Shown here: in pieces, positions 63,925 to 64,000 of the stretch
Layout: every line of letters starts with the position of its first letter
Position numbering within the stretch: position 1 is the stretch's first letter
Source of the DNA: Streptomyces diastaticus subsp. diastaticus
Lineage (GTDB): Bacteria > Actinomycetota > Actinomycetes > Streptomycetales > Streptomycetaceae
Assembly: GCF_011170125.1 (NCBI RefSeq)
Contig: NZ_BLLN01000005.1
Span: 2,046,001-2,110,000 of the forward strand
DNA length: 64,000 bases
Direction of reading: 5' to 3'
Notes under the pieces: model-generated
Databases searched by the model: none
What the model was told of the DNA's origin: nothing
Seen by the model: only the letters and a program-made list of their open reading frames with translations
Position numbers and translations under genes: made by a program

Positions 63925-64000
63925 AGAAGAGGGTGCCCACCTCGGGTCCCTCCAGCTCGGTGACGAGCCCGGGCCCGTTGTTGCGCACGTTGCTCACCGC
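63923..64000 (-). CDS. C-terminal end of an unidentified protein (partial)
   Basis: Twenty-five residues ending LVTELEGPEVGTLF precede a TAG at 63923-63925, which overlaps the end of the inverted-repeat element by 2 bases. The reading frame has typical codon use. The rest lies beyond the window; family not recognised. Confidence 0.6.
   Translation of the reverse strand, partial: AVSNVRNNGPGLVTELEGPEVGTLF

Overview
The window is chromosomal DNA of a Streptomyces (or a very close relative). GC is about 73-75%, third codon positions are almost all G or C, GTG starts are frequent, and many operons use ATGA or GTGA stop/start overlaps. Genus-typical genes are present: sodN/sodX, wblE, sigR-rsrA, a SigH-like sigma factor with its anti-sigma, the das chitobiose locus, and an epi-isozizaene synthase/P450 pair. 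As recalled, the gene order resembles the S. coelicolor SCO5212-SCO5262 neighbourhood. That is core-chromosome synteny with a few accessory or decaying spots.

Left end (1-6100, minus strand): a four-gene NTP-dependent conflict-type operon. It encodes a Trypco1-like protein, a trypsin-fold peptidase with a long VMAP-like C-terminal part, a MoxR AAA ATPase and a vWA (SAV_2336-type) protein cut by the window edge. Next come a small DUF6104-type gene, a histidine-kinase remnant, a hypothetical membrane protein, and a DUF4097-PadR pair with a palindrome in its promoter. 10.3-11.2 kb has no gene.

11-25 kb: GNAT/MDR dehydrogenase pair, malic enzyme, polar amino-acid ABC transporter, methyltransferase, CGNR regulator, sodX/sodN (with a probable s-SodF-type 3'UTR RNA), amidohydrolase, DUF1648-GntR pair, a frameshifted DUF5713 remnant and a GNAT. 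At 24.5-28.6 kb a polyprenyl diphosphate synthase and a family 2B encapsulin shell gene are separated by 1.6 kb without a clear gene; that gap carries 13 copies of an 8-bp repeat.

28.7-38.7 kb: nsrR and a flavohaemoprotein (NO detoxification), a small gene, amidase, PLP enzyme, Na+/H+ antiporter with UBP zinc finger, anti-sigma and SigH-type sigma factor (with a near-consensus BldD box and a SigB-type promoter upstream), a membrane protein, a lipid kinase and wblE.

38.8-47.8 kb: a PdtaS-like kinase, then the aminosugar regulon: nagB, dasD, dasC, dasB, dasA and divergent dasR, with dre-like operators at nagB and dasA. 48-55 kb: cstA-ybdD, then nrdA-nrdB preceded by two NrdR-type boxes 31 bp apart and a cobalamin riboswitch. 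No nrdS follows nrdB.

55-64 kb (minus strand): P450 and epi-isozizaene synthase (albaflavenone pathway), peptide deformylase, a TPR-like protein, rsrA-sigR under a consensus SigR promoter, an alpha/beta hydrolase, an MBL-fold hydrolase, a DksA/TraR zinc-finger protein, and a 175-bp inverted-repeat-bounded element whose end overlaps the stop codon of the last, partial gene. I saw no tRNA, rRNA or CRISPR array.
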